In this document: positions 8,207-15,753 of the stretch, piece by piece | Numbering within the stretch: position 1 is the stretch's first letter | Layout of the letters: each line of letters starts with the position of its first letter | Source: Planctomycetota bacterium | Lineage (GTDB): Bacteria > Planctomycetota > UBA1135 > UBA2386 | NCBI GenBank assembly: GCA_020425885.1 | Contig: JAGQRA010000595.1 | Span: forward strand, 1 to 20,077 | Reading direction: 5' to 3' | DNA length: 20,077 nt | Program-made: the position numbers and the translations under genes | The notes under the pieces: generated by a model | The model's database searches: none | What the model saw: the letters and a program-made list of their open reading frames with translations, nothing else | What the model was told of the DNA's origin: nothing

Positions 8207-8617
8207 ATGGTGAACAAGATGCCGATCGAACATTCCGTCCTCGCACTCCTGCTGCCTGCAACGCTGCTCGCACAGACCTTCGTGGTCGATATCAACAACG
8301 GTCCTGGGACCAGTTTCACGACGATCGACGCCGCGGTCGCCGCCGTGCCGGGCGGCTCGACGCTGATCGTCAAGGCGGGCAACTACCCGGGGTTCACGAT
8401 CGCGCAGAAGAGCATCACGGTGCTCGCCGAGGCCCGCGTCGTCGCCTCGCCGGCCATCTCCGTGACCGGCCTGACCGCGGCGCAGAAGGTCGTCCTGCGG
8501 TATCCCGTGCCGAACGCGCCGTGGGTGCGGGGCATCGCGGTCTGCTGGCAGGGCGCGGCGTTCGATGCGGTGAACGGACTGCAGCTGAGCAATCCGGTGC
8601 ACTACGCCCACTGGTGA
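8207..8617 (+). CDS. Mini surface protein: fused ends of a larger protein
   Basis: A 136-residue exported product. A signal peptide ends in Leu-Leu-Ala-Gln, followed by a pectin-lyase-like opening: Val-Asp-Ile-Asn-Asn-Gly-Pro-Gly-Thr, Thr-Thr-Ile-Asp-Ala-Ala-Val-Ala-Ala-Val, then Leu-Ile-Val-Lys-Ala-Gly-Asn-Tyr. After only about 97 residues the parallel-helix pattern stops. The text changes to Val-Pro-Asn-Ala-Pro-Trp-Val-Arg-Gly-Ile-Ala, Trp-Gln-Gly and Leu-Ser-Asn-Pro, which resembles the very end of the C-terminal module in neighbouring proteins. The join, near base 8500, is in frame. I infer an internal deletion of a much longer ancestor, so the product may be non-functional. ATG 8207 was chosen; ATG 8219 and 8180 are also in frame, and none has a convincing ribosome binding site. 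Confidence 0.65.
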   Translation: MVNKMPIEHSVLALLLPATLLAQTFVVDINNGPGTSFTTIDAAVAAVPGGSTLIVKAGNYPGFTIAQKSITVLAEARVVASPAISVTGLTAAQKVVLRYPVPNAPWVRGIAVCWQGAAFDAVNGLQLSNPVHYAHW

Positions 8618-8645
8618 CGTCCGGCGGTGCCACCTCGGCCGTGCA

Positions 8646-9158
8646 TCAAGGCAGCTCGATGTCGAACCGCAGCGCCGTCGTGCCATGGGGCACCCACACC
8701 GCCGTGATCCACCCGGAGCAATCCTGACCGCCGACGACGTAGCCGCCGGGCGGCAACGCGACCTCGTAGCGACCATCGTTGTCGCTGAGCGTCCAGTCGA
8801 TGGCAGCGCTGCCGTCCGGCGCGCGCGGATCATGGAACTCGAGGTCGACGTTGCAGAGCGGTCGGCCCGCGTGCGACACCAGTCCGGACACACGCACCAC
8901 GAACACCCTGTTCTTGTCGTCGCCGGCATCGTCGGCGCGGCCGTCGGACCGCGGCGCGGTGAGCGCGTGCTCTACATCGACCGCGGTGCGGATCGCATGG
9001 GGCGGCCCGCCGGCGTCGGCCGACGGAACCGTCTCCGGCGCCGGGCCACACGCGTCGATGCCGATCGGCAGCGGTGGCAGTGCCGGATCCGACGCGGTCG
9101 TGAGCACCGGTAGGGCGATCGCGAGGCAGACCGCAAGGAGCAGCAGTCGGCGCCCCAT
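8646..9158 (-). CDS. Exported carboxypeptidase-regulatory-like domain protein
   Basis: A 170-residue exported protein. The signal peptide spans about 1-22 (Arg-Arg, then a Leu/Ala/Val stretch). A Pro/Ala/Asp-rich linker runs to about 83. Residues 86-170 resemble a carboxypeptidase-regulatory or transthyretin-like beta-sandwich: Val-Ser-Gly-Leu-Val, Gly-Arg-Pro-Leu-Cys-Asn-Val, Thr-Leu-Ser-Asp-Asn-Asp-Gly-Arg-Tyr-Glu-Val and Leu-Pro-Pro-Gly-Gly-Tyr. These folds usually act as structural or binding modules and have no catalytic residues. The ATG at 9158 was chosen because AGGTGA, which overlaps the stop codon of the upstream gene, lies just before it and the signal peptide starts there. The 5-base gap indicates translational coupling with the gene at 9895-9164. 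The partner and ligand are unknown. Confidence 0.75.
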   Translation of the reverse strand: MGRRLLLLAVCLAIALPVLTTASDPALPPLPIGIDACGPAPETVPSADAGGPPHAIRTAVDVEHALTAPRSDGRADDAGDDKNRVFVVRVSGLVSHAGRPLCNVDLEFHDPRAPDGSAAIDWTLSDNDGRYEVALPPGGYVVGGQDCSGWITAVWVPHGTTALRFDIELP

Positions 9159-9163
9159 CGCGG

Positions 9164-9895
9164 TCACCTGGAGAACTCGCCCACGGTCAGCGTCTGGTTG
9201 CCGTTCTGCTCGATCGCGAGGACCTCGAACTGATGCACGCCGGCCGTCAACGAGCCGACGAACTCGGGCGGCACCGTGACGCTGCGCGCCGAGGCCGGCA
9301 GCGTCACCTGGAAGCTCTCGACGATGACCTGATAGCCGGCGATCGTGATCGGACGTTGCGGGAAGCCCGGCGGCGGGCTCGTGACTTCGGTCCACTCGAT
9401 CGTCACCGACGTCGGGCCGCCGACGGTGGCGCTGACGTCAGGTCCGTCGGGGATCGCGTGCGAGAACTCCGCCGCGGCGCCGATCTCCTCGTTGTCGACC
9501 GTTCGGCCCTCGAACTCGTAGGTGCCCTCGGGGAAGTCGGCGAGCAGCTCGCTGAGCGGCACCTCGGAGAGCGACGGCTCGGCGCCCTCGAAGAACAGCT
9601 CCGTCATGCCCAGCTGCTGGTAGGGGCCCTTGCCCTTGACCTCGAACAGCGAGCGGCCGTCCGGTCGCTCGATGCGCAGGCGCTTCCAGTCCTCGCCGTC
9701 GAGCGTGACGTGGACGCCGAGGTCGTCGTCGGTGGCGTTGTACTCCCAGTAGATGCGGGCGCGGCTGAACTGGGTCTCGTGGCCGTGGTGGCATCCCTGG
9801 GGGGCGGGAGCGGGAGTCGGCGCCAACGGGACACACAGCAGGGCGGCGAGCGCGGCGAGGCGGTGTGGGTGGGCGAAGCGGACTGACTTGATCAT
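9164..9895 (-). CDS. Exported fibronectin type III-like protein
   Basis: A 243-residue exported protein of unknown role. The signal peptide (about 1-30) is followed by a Pro/Ala stretch and Gln-Gly-Cys-His-His-Gly-His. The middle part (about 36-140) is acidic and well structured, with Trp-Glu-Tyr-Asn-Ala-Thr-Asp-Asp-Asp-Leu-Gly, Leu-Asp-Gly-Glu-Asp-Trp and Glu-Leu-Phe-Phe-Glu-Gly-Ala-Glu-Pro-Ser-Leu. Residues about 150-243 look like a fibronectin type III domain (Val-Thr-Ile-Glu-Trp near the start, Tyr-Gln-Val-Ile-Val in the middle, Phe-Glu-Val-Leu-Ala-Ile near the end). The start at 9895 was chosen for its signal peptide; the 59 preceding codons of the open frame look non-coding. The Cys-His-His-x-His cluster could bind metal, but this is speculative. 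It is the first gene of a two-gene operon. Confidence 0.75.
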   Translation of the reverse strand: MIKSVRFAHPHRLAALAALLCVPLAPTPAPAPQGCHHGHETQFSRARIYWEYNATDDDLGVHVTLDGEDWKRLRIERPDGRSLFEVKGKGPYQQLGMTELFFEGAEPSLSEVPLSELLADFPEGTYEFEGRTVDNEEIGAAAEFSHAIPDGPDVSATVGGPTSVTIEWTEVTSPPPGFPQRPITIAGYQVIVESFQVTLPASARSVTVPPEFVGSLTAGVHQFEVLAIEQNGNQTLTVGEFSR

Positions 9896-10185
9896 CGGTG
9901 TCGTCGGGGTTGCGAGGCGTGGCGCCTCTGGGAGAGGGGGTAGCTGGCGTCTTCGCCAGCCGTGTCGCGCTCCCTCGTAGTCGCCGTTGCTGAGCGTGCG
10001 CTGAGCACTCGGGCGGAGTCCGCAGGTTGAACGCCCCACCTCACTCCTGGGATCGCGCGTGTTCACCGTCACCGCTGCGCTTCCGCGAGCACCGACTGCA
10101 GCGCGACCTCGAGTCGGCGTCCGCTCATGCCCCGTCGCAGCCGCGCGTTCACGGCGCCGATCGTCGGATCAGGCCAGCCCTGAAC
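9896..10185. other. Intergenic stretch with twin hairpins and a short open frame
   Basis: The 290 bases between the start of the 9895 gene and the end of the oxidoreductase gene, both on the minus strand. It holds two neighbouring hairpins (9914-9960) and, on the minus strand, a 38-codon open stretch (10072-10185) in frame with the oxidoreductase and ending at a TGA at 10069-10071. No promoter was recognised. No RNA gene is apparent. Confidence 0.5.
9914..9960. repeat. Twin-hairpin element, REP-like
   Basis: Two perfect inverted repeats lie side by side: GAGGCG-TGG-CGCCTC at 9914-9928 and GCTGGCG-TCTT-CGCCAGC at 9943-9960. They are separated by a purine-rich 14-base stretch. The arrangement is like extragenic palindromic (REP/BIME) elements or a structured leader of the minus-strand gene starting at 9895. 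No second copy was seen in the window, so repeat status is unproven. Confidence 0.4.
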
Positions 10186-11160
10186 TCAGTCGAGCCCGCG
10201 GACCACGATCTTCCCGCCGGCGGCGTTGCGATCCATCAGCTCGTGGGCCTGCACGAGCTCGCCGAACGCGAACACCGGCCCGCGCCCGATCGTCAGCTCA
10301 CCGTTCGCGATGGCCAGCAGGTATTCCTGCAGCTTCGCCGCGGGCAGGTCCGAGGTCTCACCCGCGTAGGACGTGAGCTTGACCGCGGTCGGGACGTCCC
10401 GCATCGGATGGAAGTCGTCCAGCACCCATCTTCCGCCGAGGATGCCAGTCATGCAGACGATGCCGCCGCGCTCGACGCACCGCAGCGAATCCAGCAGCGT
10501 CGTCGCCCCGATGAGTTCGAGCACGCGGTCGTACATCCGTTCCCGCCTCGCCTCGATCTGCCCGGCCAGCTGACCGTCGTCGATCCACACCTCGTCGGCT
10601 CCCGCAGCCTTCAATGCCGCGACCTTCTTCTCGCTGCGCGACGTCGTCGCGACGTGCACCCCTTCCCGCTTCGCCAGCGCCAGCGCCGCCATGCCGATCG
10701 ACGACGTGCCGCCACGGATCAGGATCGATCGGGCGCGCTCGATCTCCAACGCCTGGTGCAGCGAGCCGTGGGCGGTCTGCAGCATCTCCGGGTAGGCGGC
10801 GATCTGCTCCCATGGCAGGTCGGACGCGAACGGCAACAGACACCGGTGCGGAGCGAGGGTGTACTCGGCGTAGCCGCCGTCGAACTCGCGCCCCATGCCG
10901 TTCATGATCGCGGCGACCTGCTGACCCTGGCGCAGGTCGGCGCCGCCGGCGGCGACGATCTCGCCGACGCACTCGATGCCGAGCACGCGCGGGAACCGGA
11001 CGCCCGGCGACTGCCCGATGCGGGTGAAGTACTCCGAGCGGTTGATTCCGAATGCGCGGATGCGGATCAGGGCCCAGCCCGGTCGGGGCTCGGGCCGGGG
11101 AAGCTCCTCGAGCCGGAGCTGCTGCGGACCGCCGGGTTGGCGGATCACCCAGGCTTTCAT
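10186..11160 (-). CDS. Zinc-independent MDR oxidoreductase, quinone-reductase-like
   Basis: A 324-residue member of the medium-chain dehydrogenase/reductase superfamily, likely cytosolic and NADPH-dependent. The GroES-like half (about 1-125) begins Met-Lys-Ala-Trp-Val-Ile and has Gly-Ile-Asn-Arg-Ser-Glu where zinc alcohol dehydrogenases carry a catalytic Cys, so the catalytic zinc is probably absent. The Rossmann half has Gly-Gly-Thr-Ser-Ser-Ile-Gly at 150-156. Ser-Arg-Ser-Glu-Lys-Lys follows at 174-179, typical of NADP preference. The substrate cannot be told from sequence; quinones or activated alkenes are typical. The start at 11160 follows the family's usual beginning; an ATG at 11172 (four residues longer) is possible. 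It lies 81 bases after the DUF1501 stop and may be the last gene of that operon, though its role is unlike its neighbours'. Confidence 0.88.
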   Translation of the reverse strand: MKAWVIRQPGGPQQLRLEELPRPEPRPGWALIRIRAFGINRSEYFTRIGQSPGVRFPRVLGIECVGEIVAAGGADLRQGQQVAAIMNGMGREFDGGYAEYTLAPHRCLLPFASDLPWEQIAAYPEMLQTAHGSLHQALEIERARSILIRGGTSSIGMAALALAKREGVHVATTSRSEKKVAALKAAGADEVWIDDGQLAGQIEARRERMYDRVLELIGATTLLDSLRCVERGGIVCMTGILGGRWVLDDFHPMRDVPTAVKLTSYAGETSDLPAAKLQEYLLAIANGELTIGRGPVFAFGELVQAHELMDRNAAGGKIVVRGLD

Positions 11161-11241
11161 GGTCTTCGTCATCGCGCGCGTCGCCAGGATGGCGCGGATC
11201 ATGGCCGGATTCCACGGCGTCGGTCGCGCCGCCGCGCGTCG

Positions 11242-12678
11242 CTATGCCAGCAGCTCGTGCACCACCCTGCCGTGCACGTCCGTCAGACGGAAGTCGCGGC
11301 CGGCATGGCGGAAGGTCAGCCGTTCGTGGTCGAGGCCGAGCAGGTGCAGGATCGTCGCCTGCAGGTCGTGGACATGGATCGGGTTCTCGACGACGTGGAA
11401 GCCGAAGTCGTCGGTCCGACCGTAGGTCATCCCCTCGCGGACGCCGCCGCCGGCCAGCCACATCGTGAACGCCTGCGGGTGGTGATCGCGGCCGAGCGCG
11501 CGGCCGAGCGCCGGGTTGGTCTCGACCATCGGTGTGCGGCCGAACTCGCCGCCCCAGACGACCAGCGTGTCGTCGAGCAGTCCGCGGCGGTGGAGGTCGG
11601 CTATGAGCGCGGCGCAGGCCCGATCGGTCGCGCGGCAGTTGCGCTCGACGTTGCCCTTGACGTCGCTGTGCGCGTCCCACCCTTCGTGGAAGATGTTCAC
11701 GAACCGCACGCCGCGCTCCACCATCCGCCGCGCCAGCAGGCACGCGCGCGCGAACGACGGCCGCGCCGGGTCGCAGCCGTAGAGCGCCAGGGTCTCCTGC
11801 CCTTCGTCCTGCAGATCGAGCAGCTCCGGTGCCGAGACCTGCAGCCGCGCCGCCATCTCGAACGACGCGATCCGCGTCGCGATCTCCGGATCGCCGACGA
11901 CGTCTTGACGTTGGCGATTCAATTCCGCGACGAGCGCGTAGGTGTCCTGCTGCAGGTCACCGCCGAAGCCCGGCGGCGTCGCGAGGTCGAGGATCGGGTC
12001 GGCGCCGTTGCGGAACCGTACCCCGGTGTAGACCGTCGGCAGGAAGCCGCTCGACCACAGCGCGGTGCCGCCGCTCAGGCCGGAGCCGGTGCTCATGACG
12101 ACGAAGGCCGGCAGTTCAGCGGTCTCGGCGCCGAGCGCATAGAGCACCCAGGAGCCGAGGCTCGGGCGCCCCGGCTGCGCGAAGCCCGAGTTGAGCAGGA
12201 GCTGTGCCGGCGCGTGGTTGAACTGGTCGGTGTGCAGCGAGCGGACGATGCACAGCTTGTCGACCACGGCGGCCAGGTGCCGCAGCGGCGCGCCGAGCTC
12301 CGCGCCGGACTCGCCGTACCGCGCGAACGGGAACCGCGGCCCGAGCACGCCGGCGTCCGGTCGGATGAAGGCGTAGCGTTGGTCGCCGATGATCGACGGC
12401 GGCAGCGGTTTGCCTTCGAGCCGCGCCAGCTCGGGCTTGGGGTCGAACAGTTCGAGCTGGCTGGGCGCGCCGGCCATGAACAGATGGATCACGGCTTTCG
12501 CTCGGGGCCGGAAGTGCGGTTGCCGCGGCGCGAAGGGGCGGCCATCGATCCGGGGCGGACGTCCCGCCGATGCCGACTCCGCGAGCAGCGCCGCGGCGCC
12601 GATCCTGCCGAGCCCGAAGCCGCAACCGTGCAGGAAGCGGCGGCGGGACAGCCATTGGGACAGCTGGCGGACATCCAT
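11242..12678 (-). CDS. Tat-exported DUF1501 protein
   Basis: A 478-residue DUF1501 protein, a family with an alkaline-phosphatase/sulfatase-like fold, abundant in planctomycetes and usually paired with DUF1549/DUF1553 proteins. The N-terminus is a Tat signal (Ser-Arg-Arg-Arg-Phe-Leu at 11-16, then a Gly/Ala-rich stretch to about 38). Family landmarks include His-Leu-Phe-Met-Ala-Gly-Ala-Pro-Ser-Gln near residue 65, His-Thr-Asp-Gln-Phe-Asn-His, Val-Trp-Gly-Gly-Glu-Phe-Gly-Arg-Thr-Pro and Gly-Arg-Asp-His-His-Pro. The C-terminal region carries Asp-Leu-Gln-Ala-Thr-Ile-Leu-His-Leu-Leu-Gly-Leu. Its ATG is 3 bases after the stop of the upstream gene. A GAGGA within that gene's end, 8 bases before the ATG, serves as the ribosome binding site and implies coupling. 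The biochemical activity of the family is unknown. Confidence 0.93.
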   Translation of the reverse strand: MDVRQLSQWLSRRRFLHGCGFGLGRIGAAALLAESASAGRPPRIDGRPFAPRQPHFRPRAKAVIHLFMAGAPSQLELFDPKPELARLEGKPLPPSIIGDQRYAFIRPDAGVLGPRFPFARYGESGAELGAPLRHLAAVVDKLCIVRSLHTDQFNHAPAQLLLNSGFAQPGRPSLGSWVLYALGAETAELPAFVVMSTGSGLSGGTALWSSGFLPTVYTGVRFRNGADPILDLATPPGFGGDLQQDTYALVAELNRQRQDVVGDPEIATRIASFEMAARLQVSAPELLDLQDEGQETLALYGCDPARPSFARACLLARRMVERGVRFVNIFHEGWDAHSDVKGNVERNCRATDRACAALIADLHRRGLLDDTLVVWGGEFGRTPMVETNPALGRALGRDHHPQAFTMWLAGGGVREGMTYGRTDDFGFHVVENPIHVHDLQATILHLLGLDHERLTFRHAGRDFRLTDVHGRVVHELLA

Positions 12679-12681
12679 CGG

Positions 12682-15612
12682 TCAGTTCCTCGTGATCGCC
12701 TCGTCGAGACACAGCAGCGCGCGCGCCAGCGCCGTCCACGCGGTCTCGTCGTCGTGCCGCGTGCGCTGATCCTGCAGGAACCCGCGCAGCGAATCGAGTT
12801 CGCGATCTTCGGGCGGCCGCGTCAGCACGCGACGAAACGCGTGACGCAGGGCCGCTTCGGCGCCGGCCTCGGCCTCGCGGCGCGCCAGCTCAATGCCGAA
12901 CGACCGGCAGAGCTCGATCAGCATCGGGTCGTTGAGCAGGGTGAGAGCCTGCAGCGGCGTGTTGGCGGTGTGGCGGCGCGGCATGCAGGACTCGCCGCTC
13001 GGCGCATCGAACGTGGCGTAGAATGCGAACGGCGCCGTCCGCTTCTGGAAGGTGTAGATGCTGCGTCGGTGGCGGTCTTCGCCGTCGCTCACCGTCCACC
13101 CCGGGTTGCCGAACGCGACCTCGGTGACACCCGGCGGCTGCGGCGGCCGGACCGGCGGGCCGAACATCTTGCCCGACAGCATCCCGGTGGCGACGAGCGC
13201 CGAGTCGCGGAGGATCTCGGCCTCGAGGCGGAAGCGCGGCGAGCGCGCGAGCCAGCGATTGTCGGCATCGCGATCGAGGTCCTCGCTCCTCACCGCCGAG
13301 CTCTGGCGATAGGTCGCGCTCGTGACGATGAGCCGGTGCAGGTGCTTGAGCCGCCAGCCGCCGTCCATCAGCTCGACCGCCAGCCAGTCCAGCAGCTCCG
13401 GGTGGCTCGGCACCGCACCGCGGGCGCCGAGGTCGTCGACTGTCGCCACGATGCCGCGGCCGAAGAACGCGGCCCAGTGGCGGTTCACGACCACCCGCGC
13501 GGCGAGTGGGTTGTCGCGCGACACCAGCCAACGCGCGAACTGCAGACGGTTCTGCGGCGCGGCGTCACCGCGCAGCGCCTCGGGCAGGTGGGGCTCCACG
13601 AGCTCCTCCGGCTGCAGGTACTCGCCGCGGTGATGGCGGTGCGTCTGGCGGCCGAGGCCCGGCCCGCGCTCGCGCAGGATCAGCGTCGTATCGTGCTCGG
13701 ACTTGCGCCGCAGCTGCCCGATCTGCGCCGCGCGCTCGGCCACCTCGGGCGCGCCGAGGAGGAACGCGTTCCGAAGATGCCGCCGTTGCCCGACGGACAG
13801 ATCCGCATCGGCCAGCCGGAGCAGCGCCTCGATCTCGCCGTCGTCGTCGAACGGCAGCGCCAGCGCCTCGGCTCCGCCGGGGGCGTCCGTGATCGACAGG
13901 CGGAACTTGCCGAGCGAGCTCGCGAAGTGGCGGCCGAAGTGCATCTCGATCGCGATCGGCCGCCCGGCTTCGATCGGCCGCTCGGGGACGAAGACGGCCA
14001 CGTGGCGCTCGCCGTTCCGCGCGTGCGTGGACCATCCGGTCTGCAGGTCGCCGTCGACGGCGTGCGCCGCGCTGGCGGGCTCGTTGCCGAACTGGTTCTT
14101 GGCGTAGCTCTCGCTCGCGCGCGCGATCCCGAGGCGCCGCACGGCGTTGCCGTCGCCGACCTCGACGCGGAACTCGGACAGGAAGAAGTCGCCCTTGCGG
14201 CCCTCGTAGTACGTCAGGCCCGGGCCTTGCGCCGGCAGCCGATCGTCGGGCAGCGCTTCGAGCCGGATCGCCGCGATCGGCCGGTCCGATGGTGCCAGCT
14301 GCAGGCGATAGATGTCGTGCTTGGTCGTGTCGCCGGTGGCAATGATGGTGTCGCCGCCTTCGCCGTCCGCGAGCAGCGCCGGCGAGTTCGACGTCGCCCG
14401 CAGCAGTCGCGCGCGGGTCCAGGGCACGGCGCGGGCGCGGGCCTCGGTCAGCCACTCGGCGAAGCGCGGCTCGCGCGGCGCGGCGTCTTGCGGCCAGTCG
14501 TCCCACAGCTGCGCCAACGCCGCCGCGGCCTGCTCCCGGTTGCGGCGCTGGCGCTCGTCCGCGGCGGCGTCGGGGACGATGTAGTCCGGTTCGTCGGCGT
14601 CGTTCAGGAACGCCATCAGGCCGTAGTACTCGCGCTGCGTGATCGGATCGAACTTGTGCGTGTGGCACTGCGCGCAGCCCAACGTCAGCCCGAGGAACAC
14701 CGTGCCGGTCGTGGCGACGCGATCGGTCATGGCGTGGAAGCGGTACTCGAGCGGATCGATACCGCCCTCCTCGTTGAGCATCGTGTTGCGGTGGAACCCG
14801 GTCGCGACGAGGTCGGCCGGCATGGCCTCCGGCAGCATGTCGCCGGCGAGCTGTCGGATTGCGAACTCGTCGAACGGCATGTCGTCGTTGAGTGCGCGGA
14901 TGACCCAGTCGCGGTAGGGCCAGATGCTCCGCGGTCGGTCCTTCTCGTAGCCGTTGGTGTCGGCGTAGCGCGCGAGGTCGAGCCAGCGCCGGGCCCAGCG
15001 TTCGCCGTAGTGCGGCGATGCCAGCAACGCGTCGACGAGGCGCTCGTAGGCCTCCGGCGCCTCGTCGCGCAGGAAGTCGTCGGCCTGCTCCGGCGTCGGC
15101 GGCAGCCCGATCAGGTCGAGGTAGACGCGGCGCACGAGCGTCGCGCGGTCGGCCGGTGGCGACGGTCGCAGGCCGACCTGCCGCAGGCGTGCCCGCACGA
15201 AGCGATCGATCGGATTGGGCTCGCTCGCCGCCGTCGCGGGCACCGACGGTCGCACCGGCGCCACGAACGACCAGTGCCGTTCGTAGGCCGCACCGGCCGC
15301 GACCCAGCGCCGCAGCGTGTCGATCTCTGCCGCGGTCAGGACCTTGCCGGTGTGCGGCGGCGGCATCACGTCGTCGGGGTCGGCCGCGGTGATGCGGCGC
15401 ATCAGCTCGTCAGCGCGGTCGTGACCCGGCACGTCGAGGCGCAGCTTCGCCTTGCGCGCCGAACCGTCCGGCCCGTGGCAGCGGAAGCAGTACTCGGTCA
15501 GGATCGGGCGGACGTCGCGGCTGTAGCTCGGAGCCTGGGCGGTGCCGGTTCCGGTCGCGAGCATGACTCCGATCAGGAGCCAGGTGGGACCGAGGACGCG
15601 ATGCGACGCCAT
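12682..15612 (-). CDS. PSCyt1/DUF1549/DUF1553 cytochrome-like exported protein
   Basis: A 976-residue exported protein of the large planctomycete family. The signal peptide ends in Gly-Thr-Ala-Gln (about residue 26). The planctomycete cytochrome c domain (PSCyt1) covers about 28-110, with the haem motif Cys-Phe-Arg-Cys-His at 42-46 and Met-Pro-Pro-Pro at 83-86 as candidate axial Met. DUF1549 spans about 133-345 and includes a second Cys-Ala-Gln-Cys-His at 313-317. A discoidin-like (F5/8 type C) carbohydrate-binding region lies at about 430-575 (Ala-Val-Asp-Gly-Asp, Gly-Trp-Ser-Thr). DUF1553 spans about 680-935 with Asn-Arg-His-Trp. ATG 15612 is used; a GTG at 15618 is also in frame. There is no clear ribosome binding site. 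It is the first gene of the operon with DUF1501. Roles in extracellular polysaccharide use have been suggested for the family; this remains inference. Confidence 0.93.
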   Translation of the reverse strand: MASHRVLGPTWLLIGVMLATGTGTAQAPSYSRDVRPILTEYCFRCHGPDGSARKAKLRLDVPGHDRADELMRRITAADPDDVMPPPHTGKVLTAAEIDTLRRWVAAGAAYERHWSFVAPVRPSVPATAASEPNPIDRFVRARLRQVGLRPSPPADRATLVRRVYLDLIGLPPTPEQADDFLRDEAPEAYERLVDALLASPHYGERWARRWLDLARYADTNGYEKDRPRSIWPYRDWVIRALNDDMPFDEFAIRQLAGDMLPEAMPADLVATGFHRNTMLNEEGGIDPLEYRFHAMTDRVATTGTVFLGLTLGCAQCHTHKFDPITQREYYGLMAFLNDADEPDYIVPDAAADERQRRNREQAAAALAQLWDDWPQDAAPREPRFAEWLTEARARAVPWTRARLLRATSNSPALLADGEGGDTIIATGDTTKHDIYRLQLAPSDRPIAAIRLEALPDDRLPAQGPGLTYYEGRKGDFFLSEFRVEVGDGNAVRRLGIARASESYAKNQFGNEPASAAHAVDGDLQTGWSTHARNGERHVAVFVPERPIEAGRPIAIEMHFGRHFASSLGKFRLSITDAPGGAEALALPFDDDGEIEALLRLADADLSVGQRRHLRNAFLLGAPEVAERAAQIGQLRRKSEHDTTLILRERGPGLGRQTHRHHRGEYLQPEELVEPHLPEALRGDAAPQNRLQFARWLVSRDNPLAARVVVNRHWAAFFGRGIVATVDDLGARGAVPSHPELLDWLAVELMDGGWRLKHLHRLIVTSATYRQSSAVRSEDLDRDADNRWLARSPRFRLEAEILRDSALVATGMLSGKMFGPPVRPPQPPGVTEVAFGNPGWTVSDGEDRHRRSIYTFQKRTAPFAFYATFDAPSGESCMPRRHTANTPLQALTLLNDPMLIELCRSFGIELARREAEAGAEAALRHAFRRVLTRPPEDRELDSLRGFLQDQRTRHDDETAWTALARALLCLDEAITRN

Positions 15613-15705
15613 GCGCACAGCGTAGGCGTTGAGCGGTCTGTGCTGAACGGATCGAAGGGTTCCTGGTCATCGACGCGGTCGCGGCCACTGCCGGCCGGCG
15701 CGATG

Positions 15706-15711
15706 TATGAT
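15706..15711 (+). promoter_or_regulatory. Candidate -10 box for the Kelch gene
   Basis: TATGAT matches the sigma-70 -10 consensus at 5 of 6 positions and lies 48 bases before the GTG start, so the Shine-Dalgarno site would fall inside a short leader. No convincing -35 box is seen 16-18 bases upstream, so an alternative sigma factor or activator could be involved. Confidence 0.3.
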
Positions 15712-15739
15712 CCCACTTCCCATGCGACGCGGGATTCAG

Positions 15740-15745
15740 AGGAGG
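15740..15745 (+). promoter_or_regulatory. Strong Shine-Dalgarno site fixing a GTG start
   Basis: AGGAGG lies 8 bases before the GTG at 15754. It decides the start of the Kelch-repeat gene inside a much longer open frame that runs from 10027 and is antisense to other genes for most of its length. Most other genes in the window lack so good a site. Confidence 0.75.
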
Positions 15746-15753
15746 TTGTTGCC

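Noticed and set aside
10027..15753. Very long plus-strand open frame (about 5.7 kb) leading into the Kelch gene
   Set aside because: It is antisense to three well-supported minus-strand genes, its translation is Arg/Ala/Val-rich with no domains, and the real start is set by AGGAGG plus a signal peptide at 15754. High GC with G/C-ending codons leaves antisense frames open.
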